54,253 bases of DNA from contig JAEWOI010000028.1 in the NCBI GenBank assembly GCA_023460935.1, forward strand, positions 1 through 54,253. The letters run 5' to 3'. Of this stretch, positions 16,565 to 24,486 are shown piece by piece. The stretch comes from Actinomycetes bacterium. GTDB lineage: Bacteria > Actinomycetota > Actinomycetes > Propionibacteriales > Propionibacteriaceae. The notes under the pieces were generated by a model, which saw only the letters and a program-made list of their open reading frames with translations, did not search any database and was not told the origin of the DNA. The position numbers were made by a program, and so were the translations under genes. Each line of letters starts with the position of its first letter. Positions within the stretch are counted from its first letter, which is position 1.

Positions 16565-18244
16565 TCACTTCTGCACTGCGGCGAGCTCGTTGAACAGCCC
16601 CGCCCAGCGCTGGACGAAGGTGGTCTCGCTGAAATGGGTGGTGGAGAGCTTCGCCGCAGCCACCATCCTGCCGTGCAGCTCTGCATCCTGCATCACCGAG
16701 ACGATCCGGGCCGCCATGCGCTGGGTGTCGCCGTAGGGCACGAGGAAGCCGTTGACGCCGTCGGTGATGATGTCGGAGGGACCGTACTTCAGGTCGTAGC
16801 TGATCACCGGGCACTCGTGCATCAGGCTCTCCAGCAGGGTGAGCGGAGCACCCTCGTAGCGGCTGGTCATGATGCACATCCCGGCCTTCTGGTAGACCGC
16901 GTGCGGGTCGGTGGTGTAGCCCATCAGCTGCACCGACTTCTCCAGGCCCAGCTTCTTGATCAGCGCGGTCAGGCTGCCCTGCAGGACCCCGCGGCCGTAC
17001 ACCTCCAGGCGGGCGTCCGGAACCTCCTGGACCACCCGCTTGAACGCCCGCACGGCGTGGTCGACCTGCTTCTGCTGGTCGAGGCGGGCCATCATGATCG
17101 CCAGCTTGGGGTCGCGCCGGATGCTCGGGTCGAGCTTTGGCTCCTGCGCGGAGTGGGGGATCACCCGGAACTTGGGCGTCTTGCCGAAGTGCGCCTCCGC
17201 CTCGGCGCGCTGCGTCCTGGTCAGGAACACGATCGCGTCGGAGTCCTGCCGCCGCGACAGCATCGGCTGGTACACCGGTCGGATGCTGTGCACGTCCAGG
17301 TAGGGCTCGCGGATGTGGGCGTTGTGCAGCACGAACAGCTTGCGCACGTTGGGCCGCTGGTAGTTCAGCAGCATCTCGTCCGTGATCCGGGCCTCGCCGG
17401 TGATGAACGCCGGCCGGTCGCCGATCAGGTTGTCCAGGCAGGTGTGCAGCACCTTGTGGTAGTTGAAGCCCACCGAGTCGGGCGCGCCGTCGGTGTCGAA
17501 GTAGGTGACCCGCTGGGTGGTGAGCCCGTAGCCGTCCTCGGCCGAAGCCGTCCAGTGGTTGAACAGCGGCCGGCCGTTGTGCGCGTAGTAGACGTCCTGG
17601 CGCGGCTTGTTGGTGGTCAGGTCCATGTAGACGGTGCGCTTCAGCGTCCCGTCGGTGCGGAACTCGTCCCGGCGGGTCCGGGCACGGTTCTCGTTGAACC
17701 AGTCGCGCACGATCAGCCGGCCCTGGTAGTCCAGCCGCTTGTAGAGCCGGTAGACCCCCTGCTCGTCGAAGAAGCGGTAGACCGGCTGCTCCTTCTCCCG
17801 TACCCAGCGCAGGCCGGGCTCCTCCAGCGGGTGCTCCACCGGCGGGCCGTCGTGCACGCTGTCGTCCGGGTAGAAGTCGTGCAGGCTGGCCAGCCGCACC
17901 CCCGGCGCCAACGCCCCCTTCTCCCGGAACAGGTGGGTCAGGTCGTCCAGTTCCGCGGAGGAGAACATCGTCAGGATCGTGGACTCAATGCCCTGCTGCT
18001 CGTACCACAGCCGGGTCTTGGTCAGGATCGACGCGGTGCGGCCAGCGTAGTGGCGGGGAATGCCACCGACCACGATCAGGTACCGGGCGTCCGGGAAATC
18101 CTGGGGTGGGGGCACCGGGTCGTTGCGCAGGTCGAGCTTCACGCGGTTCAGCCGCTTGCCGATCGCCGACGCCCGCAGGGCACCCTGTAACTCTCTCGTG
18201 GCCCGCTGGGCCAGGCTGTTGTCGCCCCAGATTGTCCCGCTCAC
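16565..18244 (-). CDS. TagE-like family 4 glycosyltransferase
   Basis: The 559-residue enzyme resembles poly(glycerol-phosphate) alpha-glucosyltransferase TagE and accessory-Sec GtfA. A family-specific N-terminal insertion with repeated YxxDG-like elements (RRDEFRTDGTLKRTVYMDL) precedes a GT-B C-terminal half. That half has MARLDQQKQVDHAVRAF, the nucleotide-sugar-binding SRYEGAPLTLLESLMHECPV near residue 465, and the conserved E-x7-E. It would decorate a teichoic-acid-type polymer with a sugar. GTG at 18244 is preferred because a -10 element lies eight bases upstream; a longer frame would run into the divergent gene. The gene is 41 bp upstream of the pyruvyltransferase fusion gene and likely in one operon with it. 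Confidence 0.85.
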   Translation of the reverse strand: MSGTIWGDNSLAQRATRELQGALRASAIGKRLNRVKLDLRNDPVPPPQDFPDARYLIVVGGIPRHYAGRTASILTKTRLWYEQQGIESTILTMFSSAELDDLTHLFREKGALAPGVRLASLHDFYPDDSVHDGPPVEHPLEEPGLRWVREKEQPVYRFFDEQGVYRLYKRLDYQGRLIVRDWFNENRARTRRDEFRTDGTLKRTVYMDLTTNKPRQDVYYAHNGRPLFNHWTASAEDGYGLTTQRVTYFDTDGAPDSVGFNYHKVLHTCLDNLIGDRPAFITGEARITDEMLLNYQRPNVRKLFVLHNAHIREPYLDVHSIRPVYQPMLSRRQDSDAIVFLTRTQRAEAEAHFGKTPKFRVIPHSAQEPKLDPSIRRDPKLAIMMARLDQQKQVDHAVRAFKRVVQEVPDARLEVYGRGVLQGSLTALIKKLGLEKSVQLMGYTTDPHAVYQKAGMCIMTSRYEGAPLTLLESLMHECPVISYDLKYGPSDIITDGVNGFLVPYGDTQRMAARIVSVMQDAELHGRMVAAAKLSTTHFSETTFVQRWAGLFNELAAVQK

Positions 18245-18251
18245 GATGGCA

Positions 18252-18258
18252 TAGTCTA
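18252..18258. promoter_or_regulatory. Overlapping divergent -10 elements
   Basis: TAGTCT reads rightward (18252-18257) toward the cytidylyltransferase fusion gene, and TAGACT reads leftward (18258-18253) toward the TagE-like gene. The two hexamers share five base pairs, so RNA polymerase could occupy only one direction at a time. The leftward message would be leaderless; the rightward one would carry a leader of about 26 nt. Confidence 0.5.
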
Positions 18259-18289
18259 GGGAACCGGTATTGGATACAGGAGCGGCCAC

Positions 18290-19627
18290 GTGCGAGTCAT
18301 CACCTATGGCACCTTCGATCTCTTCCACGAGGGCCATCGGCGGCTCCTGGAACGGGCGAAGGCGCTGGGCGACTACCTGATCGTCGCGGTGACCACAGAG
18401 AACTACGACGACTCCCGCGGCAAGCTGAACGTGGCCCAGAGCCTGATGGAGCGGATCCGCAACGTTGCGGACTCCGGACTGGCCGACGAGATCATCATCG
18501 AGGAGTACGAGGGCCAGAAGATCCAGGACATCCAGAAGTACAACGTGGATGTGTTCGCGATCGGTTCGGACTGGCTGGGGAAATTCGACTACCTCAACGA
18601 CTACTGCAAGGTGGTTTACCTGGACCGCACCAAAGGCGTGTCCAGCACCCAGCTGCGCAACGAGTCAGCCGGCGTACTGCGCGTCGGTGTGGCCGGGTCC
18701 GGCCGGATCGCCGAGCGGTTCGTTGGCGAGGCCAGGTTCGTCAGCGGGGTGAGCGTCGAGGCTGTGTACTCCCGCTCCTTCGCCAAGGCCAGGGATTTCG
18801 CGGCGCGCCTGGAGCTGGAGTGGGCGAACGAGCACTTCGCCGACATGCTCAAGCACGTGGACGCGGTCTATGTCGCCACCCCCCACTCCACCCACTACGA
18901 GTACGCCCGCGCCGCGATCGAAGCCGGGGTGCACGTGCTGTGCGAGAAGCCCATGACGCTGACCCGGCACGAGACCGAGGACCTGTTCGAGCGGGCCGCC
19001 GCTGCCGGAGTCGTCCTGCTGGAGGCGGTGAAGACAGCCTTCTCCCCGGGCTTCCAGCGGATGGTCGCGGTGGCGCGCAGCGGCTCCATCGGCAAGGTCC
19101 GCTCGGTCGACGCCACCTTCACCAAGCTGGTCCGCTCGGGCCGTGAGCTCCAGGGGCACGACGGGGGCAGCATCTCCGAGCTGGCGACCTACCCGCTGCT
19201 GGCCGCGGTGAAGCTGCTCGGCACGGACTACACCGAGTTGCGTACGACCTCCTTGCGGCCGGAGGGGGCCGAGGTGGAGGTGTTCTCCAGGATCGACCTC
19301 ACCTACCCGCACGCGGTCGCCTCCGCGCGCACCGGGCTCGGCGTGAAGGCCGAGGGCGACCTGGTGGTGGCCGGGAGCAACGGATACATCTACGTCCCCG
19401 CGCCGTGGTGGCTGACCGAGTACTTCGAGGCGCGGTTCGAGGACTCCCGGCAGAACAAGAAGTACTACTACAAGTTCGACGGCGACGGTCTCCGCTACGA
19501 GCTGGCCGAGTTCGCCTGGATGATCCGCAATGGGGCGCAGGAGTCCTTCCGGCTGCGGCCGGCGGAGTCGATCGCGATCGCCGGGATGATCGAGCAGGCC
19601 CGCTCCGAGGCAACCGTCATCCGCTGA
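18290..19627 (+). CDS. TagD-like cytidylyltransferase fused to a Gfo/Idh/MocA oxidoreductase
   Basis: A 445-residue two-domain protein. Residues 1-127 are a complete glycerol-3-phosphate cytidylyltransferase-type domain: TYGTFDLFHEGH with HEGH at 13-16 and the RTKGVSSTQLR signature at 113-123. Residues 130-445 are a Gfo/Idh/MocA dehydrogenase. It has the NAD(P)-binding GVAGSGRIAE at 133-142 and CEKPM at 218-222, where the Lys is catalytic in the family. The pairing suggests that a polyol or keto-sugar phosphate is reduced and then activated as its CDP derivative, much as TarJ and TarI act together for ribitol. It starts with GTG after CAGGAG and is followed 31 bp later by the TagF-like gene. 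Confidence 0.88.
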   Translation: MRVITYGTFDLFHEGHRRLLERAKALGDYLIVAVTTENYDDSRGKLNVAQSLMERIRNVADSGLADEIIIEEYEGQKIQDIQKYNVDVFAIGSDWLGKFDYLNDYCKVVYLDRTKGVSSTQLRNESAGVLRVGVAGSGRIAERFVGEARFVSGVSVEAVYSRSFAKARDFAARLELEWANEHFADMLKHVDAVYVATPHSTHYEYARAAIEAGVHVLCEKPMTLTRHETEDLFERAAAAGVVLLEAVKTAFSPGFQRMVAVARSGSIGKVRSVDATFTKLVRSGRELQGHDGGSISELATYPLLAAVKLLGTDYTELRTTSLRPEGAEVEVFSRIDLTYPHAVASARTGLGVKAEGDLVVAGSNGYIYVPAPWWLTEYFEARFEDSRQNKKYYYKFDGDGLRYELAEFAWMIRNGAQESFRLRPAESIAIAGMIEQARSEATVIR

Positions 19628-19658
19628 TCGTCCACCCCCCGCACCCAAGGAGCCGCAC

Positions 19659-22184
19659 TTGCCCCCCTCGCTCAAGACGCTGACCAAGTATGCCCGGCGA
19701 CTGCCGGCGAAGCTCGCGTCCTCGGAGGACCCGCGGTTGCGCCGCGTGTACGTCACGGCCAGGCAGGCGGCTCGCCACACGGTCAACACCGTGACCTCGA
19801 TGCAGCTCGGCTGGGTCGGCAACCTGCACGCGGCCAGGTGGGTTGAGCCGGGCCGCTTCCAGTTCACCGGCTGGGCTTACGAGCGCGGTTACGGCCACGA
19901 GACGCCGCCGCAGATCCGCGTGCGGTTGCGCGCGCCGGGGGTGCGCCCGGTGGAGGCCGACGTGAGCACCTACCCCGAGCCGCTGGCCAACGCCCGGCTG
20001 AAGGAGGCCAAGGAGGACTTCACCCTCACCGGCTTCACAGCGGAGGTGGATCCAGCCGACCTGCTGGCCACCGGACGGCCGACCAACTGGACCGTCGAGG
20101 TGGAGGTGGTCGGGGCGGACGGGCACCGCGCGCGCGGACGGTTCAACCGGCGCACCTCGCTGTCGTCTGCGTTCTCGCTGATGCCCCGCACCTTCGATGA
20201 CGGTGTCCAGGTACTGCCGTTCTGGGATGGGACGCACGGCCTGCGGTTCCGGGTCGCCCGGCCGGCGGTGCGGGCCGAGGCCATCGAGGTGGCCGGACGC
20301 CGGGTGAGTGCCGAACTGGTCTGCGCCGGCGTCGAGTTCAACGCCGCCGAGCTCGAGTCACCGCGGGGGTCGGTGCTGATGGCCGCCACCCGCCTGCCGG
20401 GCGGGCGGGTGCGGGTGAGCGCCGTCCTGCCGCCCATCGACCCGGCCGCACCGTCCAGCCTTTCCGACCCGGATGACGACGAGGGCCTGTTCACGGCCGA
20501 GCCGGGAGAGCACGTGCTTCCGGTGCTGACCCACCGCCTCGTGGTCACCGATCGTCGCGGACGCCGGCACCAGGCGGCATCGACGCAGGACCCGATGGCG
20601 ACGCCGGCCTGGCCGGACCGCCCGCCGTTCGCCTATGCCGGTCCCGGTGGAACCGTGCGGATCCGGGACACCGAAGCGATGATGATGGTCACCCAGCTTG
20701 AGGTCGAGTCCTCACCGGTGCCCGGCGTTCGGGTGCGCGGGGTGGTGCTGGGCGACCTCCCCGAGCCCAGGCTGAGCCTCGTCGGGGCCAGGGCCAGTCG
20801 GCAGATGACGGTGACCATCAACCCCGACCACACGTTCGAGGCTTTCGGCTCCTGGCTGTCGTCGAACTGGGGCTGGCCCGACCTCCCGCCGATGTCGGGC
20901 CGGTACACGCTGCGTGGGGAGACCGGAGACGGTCGCTGGTTCCGGATCGCCGCGTCCACGCCGGTAGTGGCTGAGGCGCCGCGGCGGTTGATCCTGCCGC
21001 TGTTCACCTGCCACGTCGGGGTGGCTTCCGGTCGCCGGCTGGCGTTCACGCTGTCGGCCCCGCAGACGGCTGGGGAGTTCGGCTCGTACAACCAGCGCCG
21101 CCTGGCCTCGATCTACCAGAGCCGCGGGACCAAGCTGAAGCACCAGTTCTACTTCGAGTCCTTCGGTGGTCGGCAGGCCAACTGCAACCCGCGGGCGCTC
21201 GACCGGGAGCTCGCCAGCCGGCACCCCGACATCCCGCGCTACTGGGGAGTGGTGGACGCCTCCGTCCCGGTACCCGAGGGGGCCACCCCGGTCGTGCAGG
21301 GCACCGAAGCGTGGTGGGCGGCGCGGCAGACCTCGCGCTTCGTGATCACCAACGAGTGGCTGCGCAGGTCGTTCCAGCACCTGCCCGGGCAGTTCGTGCT
21401 GCAGACCTGGCACGGCACGATGCTGAAGCGAATCGGGCTGGACCGGCCGACGATGGACCTGCTGATGCGCCGCGGGCTGCTCCGCGAGCGGTCGAACTGG
21501 GACCTGCTGCTGTCGCAGAACCCGCACAGCACCAAGATCCTGCGCTCGGCCTACGACTGGGACAAACCGATCTGGGAGGAGGGCTACCCGCGCAACGACC
21601 AGCTGCTGACCGTGCCGAGGGAGCCTATCCGGCGGATGCTCGGCATCCGGGAGGACCAGGTGGCAGTGCTGTACGCGCCGACGTGGCGGGAGGACCGCAC
21701 CGAGATGGTGACCTTCCTCGACGTGGAGCGGCTGATGGCCGACCTTGGTGACCACTACGTGCTGCTGCTGCGGGGCCACTCGCGGACGATGGACTTCGGC
21801 GCCGACCTGCAGTACCCGGGCGTGATCGACGTGACCAGCTACCCCGACGTCGCCGACATCTTCCTGGCCGCGGACGCGATGATCACCGACTACTCCTCGG
21901 TGATGTTCGACTTCTCGGTCACCGGACGCCCCATGATCTTCTTCGTGCCCGACCTCGACCAGTACCGCGACTCGCTGCGCGGCCTCTACTTCGACCTCGG
22001 CGACACTGCGCCGGGCCCGGTGCTGGCCACCCAGGGAGAGGTGACCGGAGCGGTTCTCAGCCTGGACGCTGATCGCGACCGGTACGCCGGGCTGTACCGG
22101 GCGTGGCAGGAGCGGTTCAACCCGTACGACGACGGGCAGGTGTCGGCTCGCGTGATCGACCGGCTGCTCGCCGAAGGCGCCTGA
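19659..22184 (+). CDS. CDP-glycerol glycerophosphotransferase family protein (TagF-like)
   Basis: An 841-residue membrane-associated polymerase candidate. The C-terminal third carries the TagF family hallmarks: TWHGTMLKRIG (catalytic His near 584), GYPRNDQLL, VLYAPTWRED and ITDYSSVMFDF near 744 (CDP-glycerol binding). The N-terminal 480 residues are long, beta-rich and unassigned, possibly substrate or membrane binding. The enzyme would polymerise glycerol-phosphate (or a related polyol-phosphate) units from the CDP donor made by the upstream fusion protein. The start is TTG at 19659, chosen because AAGGAG lies seven bases before it. The gene ends 16 bp from the convergent fn3-EEP gene. Confidence 0.9.
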   Translation: MPPSLKTLTKYARRLPAKLASSEDPRLRRVYVTARQAARHTVNTVTSMQLGWVGNLHAARWVEPGRFQFTGWAYERGYGHETPPQIRVRLRAPGVRPVEADVSTYPEPLANARLKEAKEDFTLTGFTAEVDPADLLATGRPTNWTVEVEVVGADGHRARGRFNRRTSLSSAFSLMPRTFDDGVQVLPFWDGTHGLRFRVARPAVRAEAIEVAGRRVSAELVCAGVEFNAAELESPRGSVLMAATRLPGGRVRVSAVLPPIDPAAPSSLSDPDDDEGLFTAEPGEHVLPVLTHRLVVTDRRGRRHQAASTQDPMATPAWPDRPPFAYAGPGGTVRIRDTEAMMMVTQLEVESSPVPGVRVRGVVLGDLPEPRLSLVGARASRQMTVTINPDHTFEAFGSWLSSNWGWPDLPPMSGRYTLRGETGDGRWFRIAASTPVVAEAPRRLILPLFTCHVGVASGRRLAFTLSAPQTAGEFGSYNQRRLASIYQSRGTKLKHQFYFESFGGRQANCNPRALDRELASRHPDIPRYWGVVDASVPVPEGATPVVQGTEAWWAARQTSRFVITNEWLRRSFQHLPGQFVLQTWHGTMLKRIGLDRPTMDLLMRRGLLRERSNWDLLLSQNPHSTKILRSAYDWDKPIWEEGYPRNDQLLTVPREPIRRMLGIREDQVAVLYAPTWREDRTEMVTFLDVERLMADLGDHYVLLLRGHSRTMDFGADLQYPGVIDVTSYPDVADIFLAADAMITDYSSVMFDFSVTGRPMIFFVPDLDQYRDSLRGLYFDLGDTAPGPVLATQGEVTGAVLSLDADRDRYAGLYRAWQERFNPYDDGQVSARVIDRLLAEGA

Positions 22185-22200
22185 GCCGACCCCGTCCCGA

Positions 22201-24378
22201 TCAGGGCAGCAGCGTGTCCGCCCTGATCAGGTTGTGGTCGGACGGGATCCGGCCGACGAAGTTGCCGTCCGCGTCGATGTCCACGACGGTCTCCCACTCG
22301 GGCACCTCGATTCCCTTGGACGTCCAGATGTAGTCGAGGTAGGTGCCGTTGATGTACGTGAACGATGGTGCCTTCAGCTTGAACGAGTTGTAGCTGGAGA
22401 AGTTGGTGCGGATCCGCTTCTGCACGGTCGCGCCGGGCGTGGTGCTCATGGTGCGGTAGGCGTTGCCGAGCGGGTCGACGTAGCCGGACCGGATCAGTTC
22501 GTCGTAGGGCCCGTTGCTGGGCAGCGTCCACTTGTGGGAGTTGTAGTCGCCGACGACATAGGTGGGCAGGTCCTCGGGGTTGTTGGCCTTGAGCGCGGCG
22601 ATGCCCTCCCTGGTCTGGGTCACGCGCAGGTCATAGAACGTGGTGCTGCCCGAGCTGTCACCCTGGTTCTCCAGGTGGGTGTTGCCGAACATGAAGCGCT
22701 TGCCCGTCTGCTTGTGCTCGAAGACCGCCCAGGCCATGTACCGGTCGTTGTCCTTCGTCCGCACCTCGGCCAACCGCTTCGAACCCTGCTTGAGCAGGGT
22801 CAGCTTGTCGCTGTTGTAGACGATCTTGGTGCCCTGGGAGGCGCCCTGGTCCTTGTACACGCAGCCAGTGGGAGTGGTCGACTTCACGCAGTTGTTGCGG
22901 TGGGTGTTGGTCAGTTTGTACGGACTGCCCAGCCGCTTGACCAGGTCCTCGAACTGGGACAGGTCGACCGACTTGCCGGATGCGTCCTTCAGCCAGCCCT
23001 GTGAGGCCTCCTGGAAGCCGATCACATCGGGCTGCTGGCGCAGCACCGTGCTCACCACCGCGTCGCGACGCTCGTACCAGGTGCCCTCGTTGGGCAGCGC
23101 CGCGTAGCAGTTGGCGCACTTGACGTTGTAGCTGGCCACCCGGAGCTTGGTCGGCACCGAGTCGTTGGTCCGGGCGACCACGGCCGGACTGAACGCGCTC
23201 AGGGCGCTGCCGGTGGAGGAGACCACCCGCACCCGCAGGAAGTGCTCGGTGTCGGGCTCCAGGCCACCGATGGTGGTGCTGGTCGCCTTCACCGTCACGG
23301 TCTTCGCGCCGGTCAGCTCGGCCGACGTCGAGTACTGCACCTGGTAGGTGAGCCCGGTGCCGCGCGCCGCCCACGTGGCGGTCAGCTTCGCTGCGGCGGT
23401 GCCGCTGGCCGCGAGGCCGGACGGCGGCAGGTAGGTGGCGCTGCTGCTGGTGGGGGTCTTGGCCGACACCGCGGGCGAGTAGGGGCCGAGGTTCGCCCCT
23501 TCGGGGGTGATCACCCGGATCTTGAAGTAGTAGGTCTTGCCGCTGGCCAGGCTGGAGATCGTGGTGCTGCTGCCGGAGACGCGCACGTACTTGGGGCTGC
23601 TCATCGAGGCAGAGGCGGAGTACTGGATCCGGTAGCGCTGCGCGCCGTCCACTTCCTGCCAGCCCAGCGCGACGGCCGTCTTGGCCAGGGCGGTCACCTT
23701 CAGCCCGGACGGCGCGGGCAGCGATGCAGCAGGTTCGGTTGCGGCTGTGATCTTGGGGGAGTACGCGCTCAGGTTTGAGCCGGACTCGGTGATCACCCGC
23801 ACCTTCAGGTAGTACTTCTTGGCCGGGCTCAGTCGGGTGAGGGTGGTGCTCGTGCCCGTGACCCGGACGTACTTGGCGCCGCTGAACGTCGAACTGGTCG
23901 ACCAGCTCACCCGGTACCTGATGCCGTCCCCGCGCCCGTCCCAGGCGAGGGCGAGGGAGGCTGACGTCCGTTCGGTGACGGTGAGGCCGGTGGGCGCCAG
24001 GTAGCTGTAGCCGGACGACCTGGTGGCGACCTTCAGCGCGCTGGAGTAGCTGCTGAGCTCTGCGTTCTCGGCGGAGACCACCCGGGTCTTGATGTAGTAG
24101 GTCTTGCCCGCTGCCAGGCCGGTGAGTTCTGCGGCCGGGGCGTCGACAGTGACGTACTTGGCGCCGGACATGCTGGACGAGGTCGAGTACTGCACCCGGT
24201 ACCGGGAGCCGCCGGAGACCGGCGTCCACGCCACTGCGATCGCGCTCACGCTGGTGCTGAGCGCCTTGAGCCCGGTGGGGGCGGCCAGGGCCGTTGCCGG
24301 CGCGGCGGGCCACAGCACGGCGAACAGCAGGGTGAGGCCGAGAAAGGGCGCAAGAAACCTGGGAACGCGCGATGTCAC
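22201..24378 (-). CDS. Secreted protein with four fn3 domains and an endonuclease/exonuclease/phosphatase domain
   Basis: The 725-residue product has a signal peptide (FLAPFLGLTLLFAVLW), four fn3 domains between about 35 and 410 (each opening with a PxGL motif), and a C-terminal EEP-fold catalytic domain. Catalytic elements are visible: SYNVKCANC, VIGFQEASQG (metal-binding Glu), NTHLENQG, GDYNSHKW and PSDHNLIRAD (the Asp-His pair). EEP enzymes cut phosphodiesters or phosphomonoesters in DNA, RNA, lipids or phosphosugars. GTG at 24378 is chosen because GGAG lies five bases before it. It is a paralogue of the next gene upstream. Its setting beside a TagF-like gene makes a polymer-remodelling role possible but unproven. 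Confidence 0.87.
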   Translation of the reverse strand: MTSRVPRFLAPFLGLTLLFAVLWPAAPATALAAPTGLKALSTSVSAIAVAWTPVSGGSRYRVQYSTSSSMSGAKYVTVDAPAAELTGLAAGKTYYIKTRVVSAENAELSSYSSALKVATRSSGYSYLAPTGLTVTERTSASLALAWDGRGDGIRYRVSWSTSSTFSGAKYVRVTGTSTTLTRLSPAKKYYLKVRVITESGSNLSAYSPKITAATEPAASLPAPSGLKVTALAKTAVALGWQEVDGAQRYRIQYSASASMSSPKYVRVSGSSTTISSLASGKTYYFKIRVITPEGANLGPYSPAVSAKTPTSSSATYLPPSGLAASGTAAAKLTATWAARGTGLTYQVQYSTSAELTGAKTVTVKATSTTIGGLEPDTEHFLRVRVVSSTGSALSAFSPAVVARTNDSVPTKLRVASYNVKCANCYAALPNEGTWYERRDAVVSTVLRQQPDVIGFQEASQGWLKDASGKSVDLSQFEDLVKRLGSPYKLTNTHRNNCVKSTTPTGCVYKDQGASQGTKIVYNSDKLTLLKQGSKRLAEVRTKDNDRYMAWAVFEHKQTGKRFMFGNTHLENQGDSSGSTTFYDLRVTQTREGIAALKANNPEDLPTYVVGDYNSHKWTLPSNGPYDELIRSGYVDPLGNAYRTMSTTPGATVQKRIRTNFSSYNSFKLKAPSFTYINGTYLDYIWTSKGIEVPEWETVVDIDADGNFVGRIPSDHNLIRADTLLP

Positions 24379-24486
24379 GGGGGCTCCATCTGGCAAGAAC
24401 TACGGGGTTCGAACTGTAATCAGAGGGGCAGCGGCAGGGCCACCGGGCGGGTGCAAACCCTCAAGTCACGCTGCAGACGCAGCGGC

